A stretch of 64,000 bases of DNA from positions 410,710-474,709 of the forward strand of contig NZ_JAGIZA010000003.1 in NCBI RefSeq assembly GCF_017813365.1. Reading direction: 5' to 3'. The notes under the pieces are model-generated. The model made no database searches. It saw nothing but the letters and a program-made list of their open reading frames with translations, and had not been told where the DNA came from. How positions within the stretch are numbered: position 1 is the stretch's first letter; every line of letters begins with the position of its first letter. A program made the position numbers and the translations under genes. Source of the stretch: Roseomonas indoligenes (GTDB lineage Bacteria > Pseudomonadota > Alphaproteobacteria > Acetobacterales > Acetobacteraceae). Shown here in pieces: positions 55,001-60,025 of the stretch.

Positions 55001-56092
55001 TCGGAGTTCCTGGACAGCGACGCATCCCAGCTGAACGGGGTGTCCAGCCTGGTGGTCACCCTCGGCGCCAACGCCTCCGACCTCCGCAGCACGGCGGGGC
55101 TGGTGCTCGCGCTGGATCCGCTGACCGGGCTGGTGCCGACCACCTCGCTTACCGACGGGTCGGACGGGTTCCCCGGCACGGCCGCGTCGGATCACATCCT
55201 GGGCGGGGCCGGCAATGACTCGATCAACGGCCTGGACAGCAACGATGCCCTTTACGGCGAAGATGGCGAGGACTCGCTCAACGGACACCTGGGCGACGAC
55301 TTCCTGAGCGGCGGCAACGGCAACGACAACGTGCAGGGCCAGCAGGGCAACGACACCATCCTCGGCGGCGCCGGCGACGACATCGGCGAGGGCGGCGACG
55401 ACAACGACCTGCTGGAGTCCGGCGCCGGAAACGACAACATGCAGGGCGAGGGAGGGAACGACACGCTCTACGGCGGCAGCGGCAACGACATCCTGACGGG
55501 CAACGAGGGCAACGACATCGTGGTCGGCGGCACCGGCAACGACTCGCTGCAGGGTGCCTCCGGCGACGACATCGTCATCGGCGGCCAGGATGACGGGCGC
55601 ATGAGCCTGAACGCTGCGGGCCGCGTGACCGGCATCGTCTTCGGCGACGTGATCGAGGGCAATGCCGGGGCGGACAAGTTCGTCTGGCAGGCCGGGGACG
55701 GCGTGGACTTCATGCTGGACTTCAACCCGGCCGAGGGGGACACGCTGACCATCTACGGGTACACGCGGTTCCAGGCGGTGGAGCGGACGGACCAGGGCCA
55801 GATCGCGCTGTACCTGGACGACAACTCCGGCTTCATCCTGAACAACGGGGTGTTCCAGGGATCCACCCCCAACGACGTGCTGCCGGGCATCCGCTTCGTC
55901 GCCTCGACCGCGGACGCGCCGGGCTCGATCGTCGGCGGGGACGCGGTGGTGCCGGTGCTCGCGCAGAACTGGTTCGCGCGCTTCACCGGCGGGACGGAGG
56001 TTCCGGTCTCGCAGGGGTTCCAGGATCCCGGCCAGCCGGCGACGGTCACCTTCCAGACCATCACGGACCATCACGGGATCGCCTTCACCTGA
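43052..56092 (+). CDS. Giant SdrD-B-repeat / RTX surface protein
   Basis: A 4,346-residue protein, probably a secreted calcium-dependent adhesin or biofilm protein; this role is inferred. Residues 1-204 lack a Sec signal and contain YFGLQWGSVDAGNTISFYNG, a segment like those in PEP-CTERM/exosortase-type surface proteins. Residues about 205-4020 are 33 SdrD-B-type Ig-like repeats of about 114 residues (some shorter), each opening with an EF-hand-like loop (DTNGDGIQGTGE or DNNRNGIRDAGE) and containing a DSD motif. Residues 4051-4176 are 14 RTX nonapeptides (GGAGNDSIN type), pointing to type I secretion, followed by about 170 non-repetitive residues. No LapB/C/D-like or type I secretion genes are nearby. 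One start codon, no frameshift. Confidence 0.9.
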   Translation: MAVTVDTALGSVPGNSNVTLLTLGTSTITGEVTDNTLRFGAGNTITFAGTSGVYHGTLSGTAATPYGEAGNYFAVGSTNPATINYSTVQRYFGLQWGSVDAGNTISFYNGSTLVYQITGAQVESGANGSQGADGTIYVNINFTSPTSGYNRVVVTSPSPAFEFGRVASSTVNIPTTAGQLESPTVVTATDTTTGKIVGFDSAPASLSGTVFRDTNADGTQGTADSGVSGVTVRLYNSAGTLVSTDVTDANGRYDFANVAAGTYSVRVAAPSGSSFSPTATGASGSGVNSSGNGTITLAAGSSGSVNAGVYTPGTISGFAFTDTNGNGTQDLLEPSLGGQTVQLLNSAGTVVATTSTSILGAYSFTGVVPGTYTVQFSSPAGTVFTAQDQGTNDAVDSDVGSTGRTAPITLTSGGSVTNVAAGSFVPATVSGAVFTDSNGDGIRATGDAAVVGATVQLVNTSGAVVATTTTSSTGAYSFTGVAPGTYQVQFVSPSGTVFTLQNQGLNTAVDSDAGANGRTASFVLVAGGSVTNLSAGVFTPVSVSGTAFVDANADGIQGTGEAGIAGQTVTLLNALGLPVATTTTGANGAYSFTGLQPGTYQVQFPVLTGAVFSPQDQGTNDAVDSDANALGRTATITLASGASATNVSAGSYVPATVSGVGFVDVNGDGVQGTGELGVVGQAVQLLNSAGNVVATTVTGVGGAYSFVGVTPGTYQVQFLLPGGSAFTGQDQGTNDAVDSDVNAAGRTAAISLTSGSNVANVSAGSFVPGTIAGSVFNDVNGNGIRNPLAPVVAGATVQLLNSAGAVVATTTTSALGNYAFTNVAPGTYQVQFVAPSGTIFTQQNQGLDLALDSDANPTTGRTGSITILSGGSNLTTSAGVFTPISVAGNFFTDVNGDGIQGTGETGIAGQSVQLLNALGAVVATTTTGANGAYSFTNIVPGTYQVQFTAPNGAVFTAQNQGSNTAVDSDVNASGRTGLFTLTSGQSAPNISAGAYVPATIGGVGFLDNNGDGIQTAGEGGVAGQTVQLLNSAGAVVATTTTSSTGAYSFTGIVPGTYQVQFTAQSGTVFTTQDRGTNDAVDSDVSVTTGRTPNITVGSGQVVSNVSAGSFTPVSIGGVVFGDTDADGIRTSGEAGVTGVTVRLLDADGAVVATTTTGTGGAYNFTGVAPGQYQVQFVAPNGTVFSPQDQGTSENFDSDANPSTGTTALISLASGRTQPNVGAGIFTPASTGTGNIFFLDANGNGVRDAGEAGITGATVQLLNSAGTAVATTTTDSNGTYSFTGVTPGTYQVQFTAPNGAVFTAQDQGTNEAVDSDVNGAGRTASIAVSSGGTISNVGAGAYVPVSVSGRVFTDTNGDGIQGSGEAGATGQTVQLLNAAGAVVATTTTGSGGAYSFTGLTPGQYQVQFAAPSGSAFTLANQGSNSAADSDANPATGRSALLTLASGQTATNVSAGTYVPVSVSGTAFTDTNGDGVQGTGETGASGQTVQLLNTAGAVVATTTTGSGGAYSFTGLPPGTYQVQFAAPAGAVFTAQDQGGNDAVDSDVAPTTGRTAPITLASGQAATNVSAGSYTTVSLGGVVFADANGDGVQGTGEAGVAGQTVQLLNSAGAVVATTTTSATGAYSFTGVAPGTYQVGFVTAGGTVFTAQDQGNNDAVDSDANPATGRTAAIILPSGGGATNISAGIFTPTTVSGSAFVDANGDGVLNGGEAGAAGVAVQLLASDGTVVATTTTSSTGAYSFTGVAPGTYQVQFTGPNGTVFTAQDQGANDAIDSDVNATGRTGSIVVGSGQAVANVSAGFFTPTSVSGTFFTDTNGDGIQGTGEAGVAGQTVQLLNAAGAVVATTSTGAGGAYSFANVTPGTYQVQFAAAAGTVFTAQDQGGNDAVDSDAGANGRTAAFTLASGGSAANVSAGTFTPVTVSGNVFTDANGDGIRNAGEAGVSGTTVQLANSAGAVVATTATSNTGAYSFTGVVPGSYQVQFVGPSGTVFTNRDVGTDDTVDSDAGSSGRTPAFTLASGESATNISAGIFTPTTVSGSAFVDANGDGVLNGGEAGAAGVAVQLLASDGTVVATTTTSSTGAYSFTGVAPGTYQVQFTGPNGTVFTAQDQGANDAIDSDVNATGRTGSIVVGSGQAVANVSAGFFTPTSVSGTFFTDTNGDGIQGTGEAGVAGQTVQLLNAAGAVVATTSTGAGGAYSFANVTPGTYQVQFAAAAGTVFTAQDQGGNDAVDSDAGANGRTAAFTLASGGSAANVSAGTFTPVTVSGNVFTDANGDGIRNAGEAGVSGTTVQLLNGAGAVVATTTTGAGGAYSFTGVAPDTYQVQFVGPAGTVFTTQDVGGDDTVDSDAEANGRSDTFTLASGGSIGNVSAGVFTPVTVSGSFFTDTNGDGIRGTNEAGIVGQTVQLLNGAGAVVATTTTGTGGAYSFAGVAPGTYQVQFTGPNGSVFTAQDRGSDDTVDSDVGANGRSAAFTLASGGSSASLSAGAFVPANINGANDFVFADNNRNGIRDAGETGLAGITVQLLNLDGTVAATTTTTATGGYSFTGLTPGQYQLQFVAPNGATFSPRNIGPDDTIDSDVTPSSGRSTIITLNSGGTLDNYAAGLFVPASITGANDFVFLDNNNNGVRDAGEGGLAGVTVQLLNPDGTVAGTTTTRADGTYSFTGVAPGQYQVQFVAPDGATFSPRNIGDDDTVDSDVTPTTGRSTLFTLSPGGTLNDLAAGLFLPGGFGGAGDAVFADNNRNGIRDAGEGGLAGITVQLLNPDGTVAATTTTGADGTYSFPGVAPGQYQVQFVAPTGATFSPADAGTDDTIDSDAAPGTGRTATVTVSPGGTVNNVAAGLFVPASVSGAGDIVFADNNRNGIRDVGETGLAGITVQLLNADGTVAATTTTGANGTYSFAGVTPGQYQLQFVAPNGATFSPDNVGVDDTVDSDVAPATGRSALVDIGPGGTLDNLAAGLFVPASFAGRGDVVFADNNRNGIRDAGEGGVAGVTVQLLNPDGTVAATTTTTSTGAYSFTGVAPGTYQVQFVAPNGATFSPADVGTDDTIDSDAAPGTGRSPLVTVGPGGTVNNVAAGLFVPATVSGPNDFVFADNNRNGIRDPGETGLAGITVQLLNPDGTVAATTTTGADGTYSFAGVTPGQYQVQFVAPNGATFSPRNIGADDTIDSDVSPANGRTPLLTLAPGSTLDNLAAGLFVPGSVGGTGDIVFADNNRNGIRDAGETGLAGITVQLLNPDGTVAATTTTRADGTYSFAGVTPGQYQVQFVAPTGATFSPTDVGTDDTIDSDAAQGTGRTGLVTVGPGGTIDNLAAGLFVPGSFAGSGDVVFADNNRNGIRDAGEGGLAGVTVRLLNADGSIAATTTTAANGTYSFAGVAPGQYQVQFVAPNGATFSPADAGNDDAIDSDAAPGTGISPLVTVGPGGSVNNVAAGLFLPAAISGVSDFVFSDNNRNGIRDAGETGLAGITVQLLNPDGTVAATTTTTRTGAYSFTGVAPGQYQVQFVAPSGATFSPRNAGTDDTIDSDVTPSTGRTPLLTLAPGSTLDNLAAGIFVPASITGANDFVFADNNRNGIRDAGETGLAGITVQLLNPDGTVAATTTTGANGNYSFTGVAAGQYQVHFVAPTGATFSPRNIGPDDTIDSDVSPSSGSTPLLTLTPGATIDNLAAGLFVPGSFAGSGDVVFADNNRNGIRDAGEAGLAGITVNLLNPDGTVAATTTTNAGGTYAFAGVTPGQYQVEFVAPTGAVFSPTDAGTNDAVDSDADQGTGLTGLITVGPGGIVNNVAAGVFVPATISGANDFAFADNNRNGIRDMGEDGLAGITVQLLNPDGTVAATTTTRADGTYSFGDISAGRYQVQFVAPAGYAFSPRNIGTDDTIDSDVTPSNGRTPLLTLAPGSNLDDVAAGLYQITTQVGGNVYIDANGNGIHDAGEAGLAGVEVRLLDANGAVLGPVTTTDEGGNYYFTDLAAGSYKVQFAPLVGTAFTLQDQAGSEFLDSDASQLNGVSSLVVTLGANASDLRSTAGLVLALDPLTGLVPTTSLTDGSDGFPGTAASDHILGGAGNDSINGLDSNDALYGEDGEDSLNGHLGDDFLSGGNGNDNVQGQQGNDTILGGAGDDIGEGGDDNDLLESGAGNDNMQGEGGNDTLYGGSGNDILTGNEGNDIVVGGTGNDSLQGASGDDIVIGGQDDGRMSLNAAGRVTGIVFGDVIEGNAGADKFVWQAGDGVDFMLDFNPAEGDTLTIYGYTRFQAVERTDQGQIALYLDDNSGFILNNGVFQGSTPNDVLPGIRFVASTADAPGSIVGGDAVVPVLAQNWFARFTGGTEVPVSQGFQDPGQPATVTFQTITDHHGIAFT
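48086..48892 (+). repeat. Recent internal duplication, copy 1 (repeats 14-16)
   Basis: These 807 bp match 49112-49918 at 800 positions with a constant offset of 1,026 bp, equal to three 342-bp repeats. All seven differences are third-codon-position synonymous changes, so the 269 encoded residues are identical. Confidence 0.95.
49112..49918 (+). repeat. Recent internal duplication, copy 2 (repeats 17-19)
   Basis: Second copy of the three-repeat unit. Outside this tract the flanking repeats diverge quickly (after 48892/49918 the codons change from LANSAG to LLNGAG). Confidence 0.95.
50511..54758 (+). repeat. Class B SdrD-B repeats (21-32)
   Basis: Twelve tandem coding repeats with loop D-N-N-R-N-G-I-R-D-A-G-E, LLNPDGTVAATTTT and AGLFVP. 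Two subtypes intermix: one with FSPRNIG, SDVTPS and LLTLAPGSTLDNLAAG (repeats 21, 22, 26, 29, 30, 32; 24 is intermediate), the other with FSPADVG, SDAAPGTG and VTVGPGGTVNNVAAG (repeats 23, 25, 27, 28, 31). Boundaries are approximate. Confidence 0.9.
55202..55579 (+). repeat. RTX nonapeptide array (14 units)
   Basis: Fourteen consecutive nine-codon units of the GGxGxDxUx type, from GGAGNDSIN to GASGDDIVI, encode a calcium-binding beta-roll. Several units have Asp or Glu at glycine positions (GEDGEDSLN, GGDDNDLLE). Confidence 0.93.
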
Positions 56093-56116
56093 CGATCCCG
56101 CCCTGGCGGCGTGACG

Positions 56117-56155
56117 AGGGGAGCCGGACCGAGTGTCCGGCTCCCCTTTCTTTTT
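56117..56155 (+). terminator. Strong terminator of the giant repeat gene
   Basis: A perfect 13-bp stem (AGGGGAGCCGGAC with GTCCGGCTCCCCT) has a CGAGT loop and is followed by TTCTTTTT, 25 bp after the stop codon. Confidence 0.96.
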
Positions 56156-56161
56156 GCTGGG

Positions 56162-57025
56162 CTACGCCTCCGGAACGGCCTTCGCCGTAGGATCGTCCGG
56201 CGACGCGAACTCGATCCGGGGGACCTTCTCCGCGAGGAAGGCTTCCACGGCCGCGTTGAAGGGACCGGGTGCCTCGATGCACGGCAGGTGGCCGGCGGCG
56301 GAGATCTCGACGAAGCGGGCATCCGGGATGGAGGTGGCCATGGCGCGCATCGTCGCGGGCATGGCGCCGTCCGTCTCCCCCGCGATCAGCAGGACGGGCT
56401 GGCGCAGGGCGGGCAGTTCCGCGCGGAGGTCGTAGGATTGCAGGGCGCGGGCGCAGGCGACGAAGCCGGGCTCGGCGGTCGTCGCGATCATGCGCCGCAC
56501 GCGCGGGATGGCCGGATGGGCCGCGCTGACGGAGGCGGGGGAGAACCAGCGCTTCACCGTGGCGTCGGCGAAGGCCTCCATGCCCTTCTCGCGCGCGAGG
56601 TCGATCCGGTCCTGCCAGGCCTGGGCCCCGCCGGGCGCGGTGGCGGCCTGCCCGTCAGAGGCGACCACGGCCGAGACGAGATCGGGGCGGCGCGCCGCGA
56701 GGAGGAGGGCGGTGGCCGCGCCCATGGAGACACCCGCGACGACGGCGCCGCGGATGCCGAAATGGTCCATCAGGGCGGCGGCGTCATTCGCCAGAACCTC
56801 GAAATTCGCGGGTTCGGCCGGGACTTCCGTGCCGCCATGGCCGCGCTGGTCGTAGCGCAGGGTGCGGTAGCGGCCGGCGAAGGCGGCGACCTGCGCGTCC
56901 CAGACGGAGAGGTCCGTCACGAGGGAGTTGCTGAACACCAGCCACGGCGCGCCCTCGGGCCCGTCGATGCGGCAGTGGAAGAGGAGGACGTTCGCCCGGA
57001 CCGTCTGCGTCTCGTCGCTCAACAC
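56162..57025 (-). CDS. pcaD: 3-oxoadipate enol-lactonase-like alpha/beta hydrolase
   Basis: A 287-residue alpha/beta hydrolase resembling PcaD, which opens 3-oxoadipate enol-lactone in the beta-ketoadipate pathway. The nucleophile elbow is GVSMG (S100), the oxyanion region is VFSNSLVTDLSVWD, and the His is in AAGHLPCIEAP. YDQRGHGGT is typical of PcaD. A C-terminal extension of about 15 residues is unusual. It is last in a three-gene minus-strand unit 12 bp after a Bug receptor, and close to divergently placed pcaHG, which supports an aromatic role. Confidence 0.82.
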   Translation of the reverse strand: MLSDETQTVRANVLLFHCRIDGPEGAPWLVFSNSLVTDLSVWDAQVAAFAGRYRTLRYDQRGHGGTEVPAEPANFEVLANDAAALMDHFGIRGAVVAGVSMGAATALLLAARRPDLVSAVVASDGQAATAPGGAQAWQDRIDLAREKGMEAFADATVKRWFSPASVSAAHPAIPRVRRMIATTAEPGFVACARALQSYDLRAELPALRQPVLLIAGETDGAMPATMRAMATSIPDARFVEISAAGHLPCIEAPGPFNAAVEAFLAEKVPRIEFASPDDPTAKAVPEA

Positions 57026-57036
57026 GCTCTCTCCGT

Positions 57037-57996
57037 TCAGTCCAGTGTCATGCCCGTCTCGCGCACGAAGGCGGCGAAGCGGGTGGTCTCATCCGCCATG
57101 TAGCGGGCGAACTCCCCCGGTGTTGAGGGTGCGGGTTCCAGCCCGTTCTCCTCGCACCAGCGCCGCACCGCCGGATCGGCCAGCACGGTGCGGATGTCGC
57201 GGTTCATGCGGTCGCGGATCGCATCGGGCAGGCCGGCGGGCGTCAGCAGGCCGAGCCAGGTGAGGAAGACGTAGCCGGGCAGGCCCGCCTCGGCCAGCGT
57301 CGGCACCTCCGGCAGCAGGGCGGCGCGGCTGCGGCCGGTGACGGCCAGGGCGCGCACGGCGCCCGCGCGGATGTTCGGCGCGGCGGTGATCAGCGTATCG
57401 AACATGCCCTGGATCTTGCCGCCGAGCAGGTCGGTGTTGGATTGCGCGGCGCCGCGATAGGGCACGTGCAGGATGTCCACCCCCGCCATCGCCTTGTACA
57501 TCTCGAGCGAGCGGTGCGAGGCGCCGCCATTCCCGGAGGAGCCGAAGGCGAGCTTTCCCGGGTTGGCCTTCGCGTAGGCGGTGAGTTCGGCCAGGCTCCG
57601 GGCTGGGACGGAGGGATGGACCGTGAGGGCGAGCGGGGATTCGATCAGCAGGGAGACCGGGGTGAAGTCCGCCACCGGATCGTATTCCAGCTTCCGGTAG
57701 AGGCTGACATTCATCGCATGGGTGCCGGCGAAGCCCATGTAGAGGGTGTTGCCGTCCGGGGCCGCGTGCGCGGCGATTGCGGCCGCAATGTTCCCGCCGG
57801 CACCGGGGCGATTGTCCACCACCACAGCGCGTTCCCAGAGGGCCCCCAGCCCCTCCGCCACCTTGCGTGCGACGAGGTCCGTGATGCCGCCGGGCGGATA
57901 GGGCACGATGAGGCGGATGCTGCGTCCCGGGAATTCCGCGCGGGCCGGGAGGGCGGGGAGCGCGAGGGCCGCGGCGAGCAGGGCGCGGCGGTGCAT
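57037..57996 (-). CDS. Bug/TctC-type tripartite tricarboxylate transporter receptor
   Basis: A 319-residue periplasmic receptor: signal peptide MHRRALLAAALALPALPARA, then FPGRSIRLIVPYPPGGITDLVAR, VVVDNRPGAGGNIAAAIAAHAAPDG and VPYRGAAQSNTDLLGGKI. Its ATG overlaps the stop of the upstream alpha/beta hydrolase (ATGA). One of two Bug receptors bordering the pca island on opposite strands; only about 40% of positions look shared by eye, so they probably bind different ligands. Confidence 0.92.
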   Translation of the reverse strand: MHRRALLAAALALPALPARAEFPGRSIRLIVPYPPGGITDLVARKVAEGLGALWERAVVVDNRPGAGGNIAAAIAAHAAPDGNTLYMGFAGTHAMNVSLYRKLEYDPVADFTPVSLLIESPLALTVHPSVPARSLAELTAYAKANPGKLAFGSSGNGGASHRSLEMYKAMAGVDILHVPYRGAAQSNTDLLGGKIQGMFDTLITAAPNIRAGAVRALAVTGRSRAALLPEVPTLAEAGLPGYVFLTWLGLLTPAGLPDAIRDRMNRDIRTVLADPAVRRWCEENGLEPAPSTPGEFARYMADETTRFAAFVRETGMTLD

Positions 57997-58844
57997 CAGG
58001 GGAGGCTCCGCGCGAAAGCGACCAGGGCTTCCGCCACGGCGGCGGGCTGTTCCGGCACCAGGGCGTGGCCGGCGCCTTCGACCACCACGCGCGTCACGTT
58101 CGGGCCGAGGCTGGCCTGCAGTTCCGCCAGGGAGGGCGGGGCGGCGATCGCGTCCTCGGCGGCGGCGACGTAGAGCAACGGGTGGCGCTCCGCCGCGCGC
58201 AGCCAGGCCTTGTCCGCGGTGGCGGCGGCCGCGGCGCGCTGGGCCATCGAGACCTCGGGGTGCCAGCCCGGGAGCCATACCGTCGCGTCGTTGCCGGGGG
58301 CGAAGTAGGCGCGGCGGAGGTGCGAGAGCCGCTCCTCGTCGGAGAGGGATAGAGTGAAGCTGGCGGTGATGGAGCGACGGATCTCCGGGTCAACCTCCGT
58401 GCCCGTCACGGCCGCGAGGAGGGCGACGGCGCGCACGAGATCCGGCCGGTCGTGCGAGAGGACGCGCGCCACCCAGTTCCCTGCGGCATGTCCCGCGACG
58501 ATGGCGGGGCCGGCACCCTCCGCCTCAATCGCCGCGGCCACGTCGGCGGCCATGTCGTGCAGCGTGGCGCCGGGGCGCAGCGGGGCGGAACCGCCGATGC
58601 CGCGCGGCTCCGGCCGCAGCACGCTGAAGCCGGCGGCGGCGATGCGCGGGGCGAGGTCGTCGAAGTCCTCCTGGCCGCGCCCGAGGGAGGGGAGCAGCAC
58701 GATCAGGGGGCCCCTTCCCTCCCGCATCAGGGCCAGCCGGCCGGAGGGGAGCTCCAGCGTTTCGTGTTCCGTCATTGCGGCAGGCATCCCCGGCTTCGCA
58801 CCTATCAGCAGTGCCAGGGCCGCGACCGCCGATCGACGCCGCAT
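57996..58844 (-). CDS. Alpha/beta hydrolase-fold protein lacking the nucleophile serine
   Basis: A 282-residue alpha/beta-hydrolase-fold protein with a possible N-terminal export signal (MRRRSAVAALALLIGAKPGMPAA). The fold markers LIVLLPSLGRGQEDFDDL, RPEPRGIGGS and the His region GAGHALVPEQ are present. The nucleophile elbow reads GHAAG instead of GHSxG, with Ala at residue 120 (codon GCC at 58487-58485). A standard serine-hydrolase mechanism is therefore ruled out unless another residue substitutes. It is first in the minus-strand unit, divergent from the Bug-pcaHG operon. Confidence 0.85.
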   Translation of the reverse strand: MRRRSAVAALALLIGAKPGMPAAMTEHETLELPSGRLALMREGRGPLIVLLPSLGRGQEDFDDLAPRIAAAGFSVLRPEPRGIGGSAPLRPGATLHDMAADVAAAIEAEGAGPAIVAGHAAGNWVARVLSHDRPDLVRAVALLAAVTGTEVDPEIRRSITASFTLSLSDEERLSHLRRAYFAPGNDATVWLPGWHPEVSMAQRAAAAATADKAWLRAAERHPLLYVAAAEDAIAAPPSLAELQASLGPNVTRVVVEGAGHALVPEQPAAVAEALVAFARSLP

Positions 58845-58897
58845 CGCCTTCCCTCCCCCGCCTTGTTGCGGCGGACGGTGCCAGCGGGAGGGCTCGA

Positions 58898-58921
58898 TGT
58901 CAAAAGGTCAGTCGATTGACA
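58898..58921. promoter_or_regulatory. Inverted repeat TGTCAA-N12-TTGACA in the divergent pca promoter region
   Basis: TGTCAA (58898-58903) and TTGACA (58916-58921) form a dyad in the 189-bp space between the two catabolic arms. Each half is a perfect -35 hexamer, one pointing to each strand, though neither has a good -10. It may also be the operator of the GntR regulator encoded at the end of the plus-strand operon. Confidence 0.5.
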
Positions 58922-59033
58922 CAAAGGGGCGGCTTTGGCAGGCTTGCCCCAATCGAGGGGATCGGGCTCAAGCTGGAATCCCCGACGCAGGGCCGGAACG
59001 GCCCGCGCGGAACGTCCGGAAGGTTGAACAGGA

Positions 59034-60017
59034 ATGAGCATGCCGATTGGCCGCCGCGCGGCCTTTTTGGGGATGGGTGGCGCTGCGATGGCTGCCGCCG
59101 CGGGTTCTTCCTTTGCCCAGAATGCCCGCACCGGCCGCGCCATTGTCGGCTTCCCGCCCGGCGGTACGGCGGACAGCGTCACCCGCATGTATGTGGAGCG
59201 GCTGCGGGCGCTCGGCGCCGCGCAGATGGTGGTGGACAACCGGCCCGGCGCCGGCGGGCGGCTGGCGTTGGAGAACCTCAAGCCGCTGGCGCCGGATGGC
59301 ACCGCCTTCGTCATCACTCCGGCTTCCATGCTGACGATCTACCCGCATCTTTATGCGCGCACGCTCCGCTACGATCCGCTGAAGGACTTCACGCCCGTCT
59401 CGCCGGTCTGTGTGTTTCCCTTCGGCCTGGCGGTGTCGTCGAAGCACCCGGCGAAGACGCTTCAGGAGTTCGTCGCCTGGGGGAAGACGCGGACCTCCGT
59501 GGACTGGGCCTCGCCCGTTCCCGGCTCCATGCCGCACTTCATCGGCACGGAGCTGGCGCGCATGGCCGGCCTGAACATGAGCCACATCCCCTACCGCGGC
59601 TCGGCGCCTGCCGCGGCCGACCTGCTGTCCGGCACCTTGCAGGCGGTGATCCTGCCGCTGGGTGAGATGACCGCCTTCCATCGCGCCGGTGAGATGCGCC
59701 TCCTCGCCATCTCCTCGCCGCAACGGCTGCCGAGGCTGCAGGAGGTGCCGACCTTCGCGGAGTCCGGCTTCCCTGAGCTGGTGCACGAGGAGTGGTACGG
59801 CGCGGTGCTGCCCGGCGGCGCCGCGCCCGCGACGGTCACCGCCCTGTACGATGCCATCGTGGCCGCCGCGGCCACGCCGGAGATCAAGGACGCGCTGACG
59901 CGGATCGACATCTCGCCGCTCACCGTGGAGCCCGGCGCCTTCCGCGAGCGCATCGCCCGGGAGACGGCGACCTGGGGTCCGATCGTCGCCGCATCCGGCT
60001 TCAAGCCGGACGAGTGA
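59034..60017 (+). CDS. Bug/TctC-type tripartite tricarboxylate transporter receptor
   Basis: A 327-residue periplasmic receptor with a signal peptide (GRRAAFLGMGGAAMAAAAGSSFAQ), RAIVGFPPGGTADSVTRMY, VVDNRPGAGGRLALENLKPLAPDG and IPYRGSAPAAADLLSGTL. It opens the plus-strand operon, 8 bp before pcaH, so its ligand is plausibly an aromatic acid or other substrate of the enzymes that follow. Confidence 0.92.
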   Translation: MSMPIGRRAAFLGMGGAAMAAAAGSSFAQNARTGRAIVGFPPGGTADSVTRMYVERLRALGAAQMVVDNRPGAGGRLALENLKPLAPDGTAFVITPASMLTIYPHLYARTLRYDPLKDFTPVSPVCVFPFGLAVSSKHPAKTLQEFVAWGKTRTSVDWASPVPGSMPHFIGTELARMAGLNMSHIPYRGSAPAAADLLSGTLQAVILPLGEMTAFHRAGEMRLLAISSPQRLPRLQEVPTFAESGFPELVHEEWYGAVLPGGAAPATVTALYDAIVAAAATPEIKDALTRIDISPLTVEPGAFRERIARETATWGPIVAASGFKPDE

Positions 60018-60025
60018 GGCCCGCC

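Noticed and set aside
43052..55160. The tandem array considered as a CRISPR or non-coding satellite
   Set aside because: Units are about 342 bp, in frame, and encode conserved domains; there are no spacers or short identical repeats.
53501..56074. An 857-codon open frame on the minus strand opposite the giant gene
   Set aside because: It mirrors the tandem repeats of the plus-strand gene; composition is Arg/Val/His-rich low complexity, with no ribosome-binding site or known domain. High-GC repeats keep the opposite frame open.
57037..60017. The two facing Bug genes as a recent inverted duplication
   Set aside because: Their sequences share only family motifs; DNA identity is low, so they are old paralogues.
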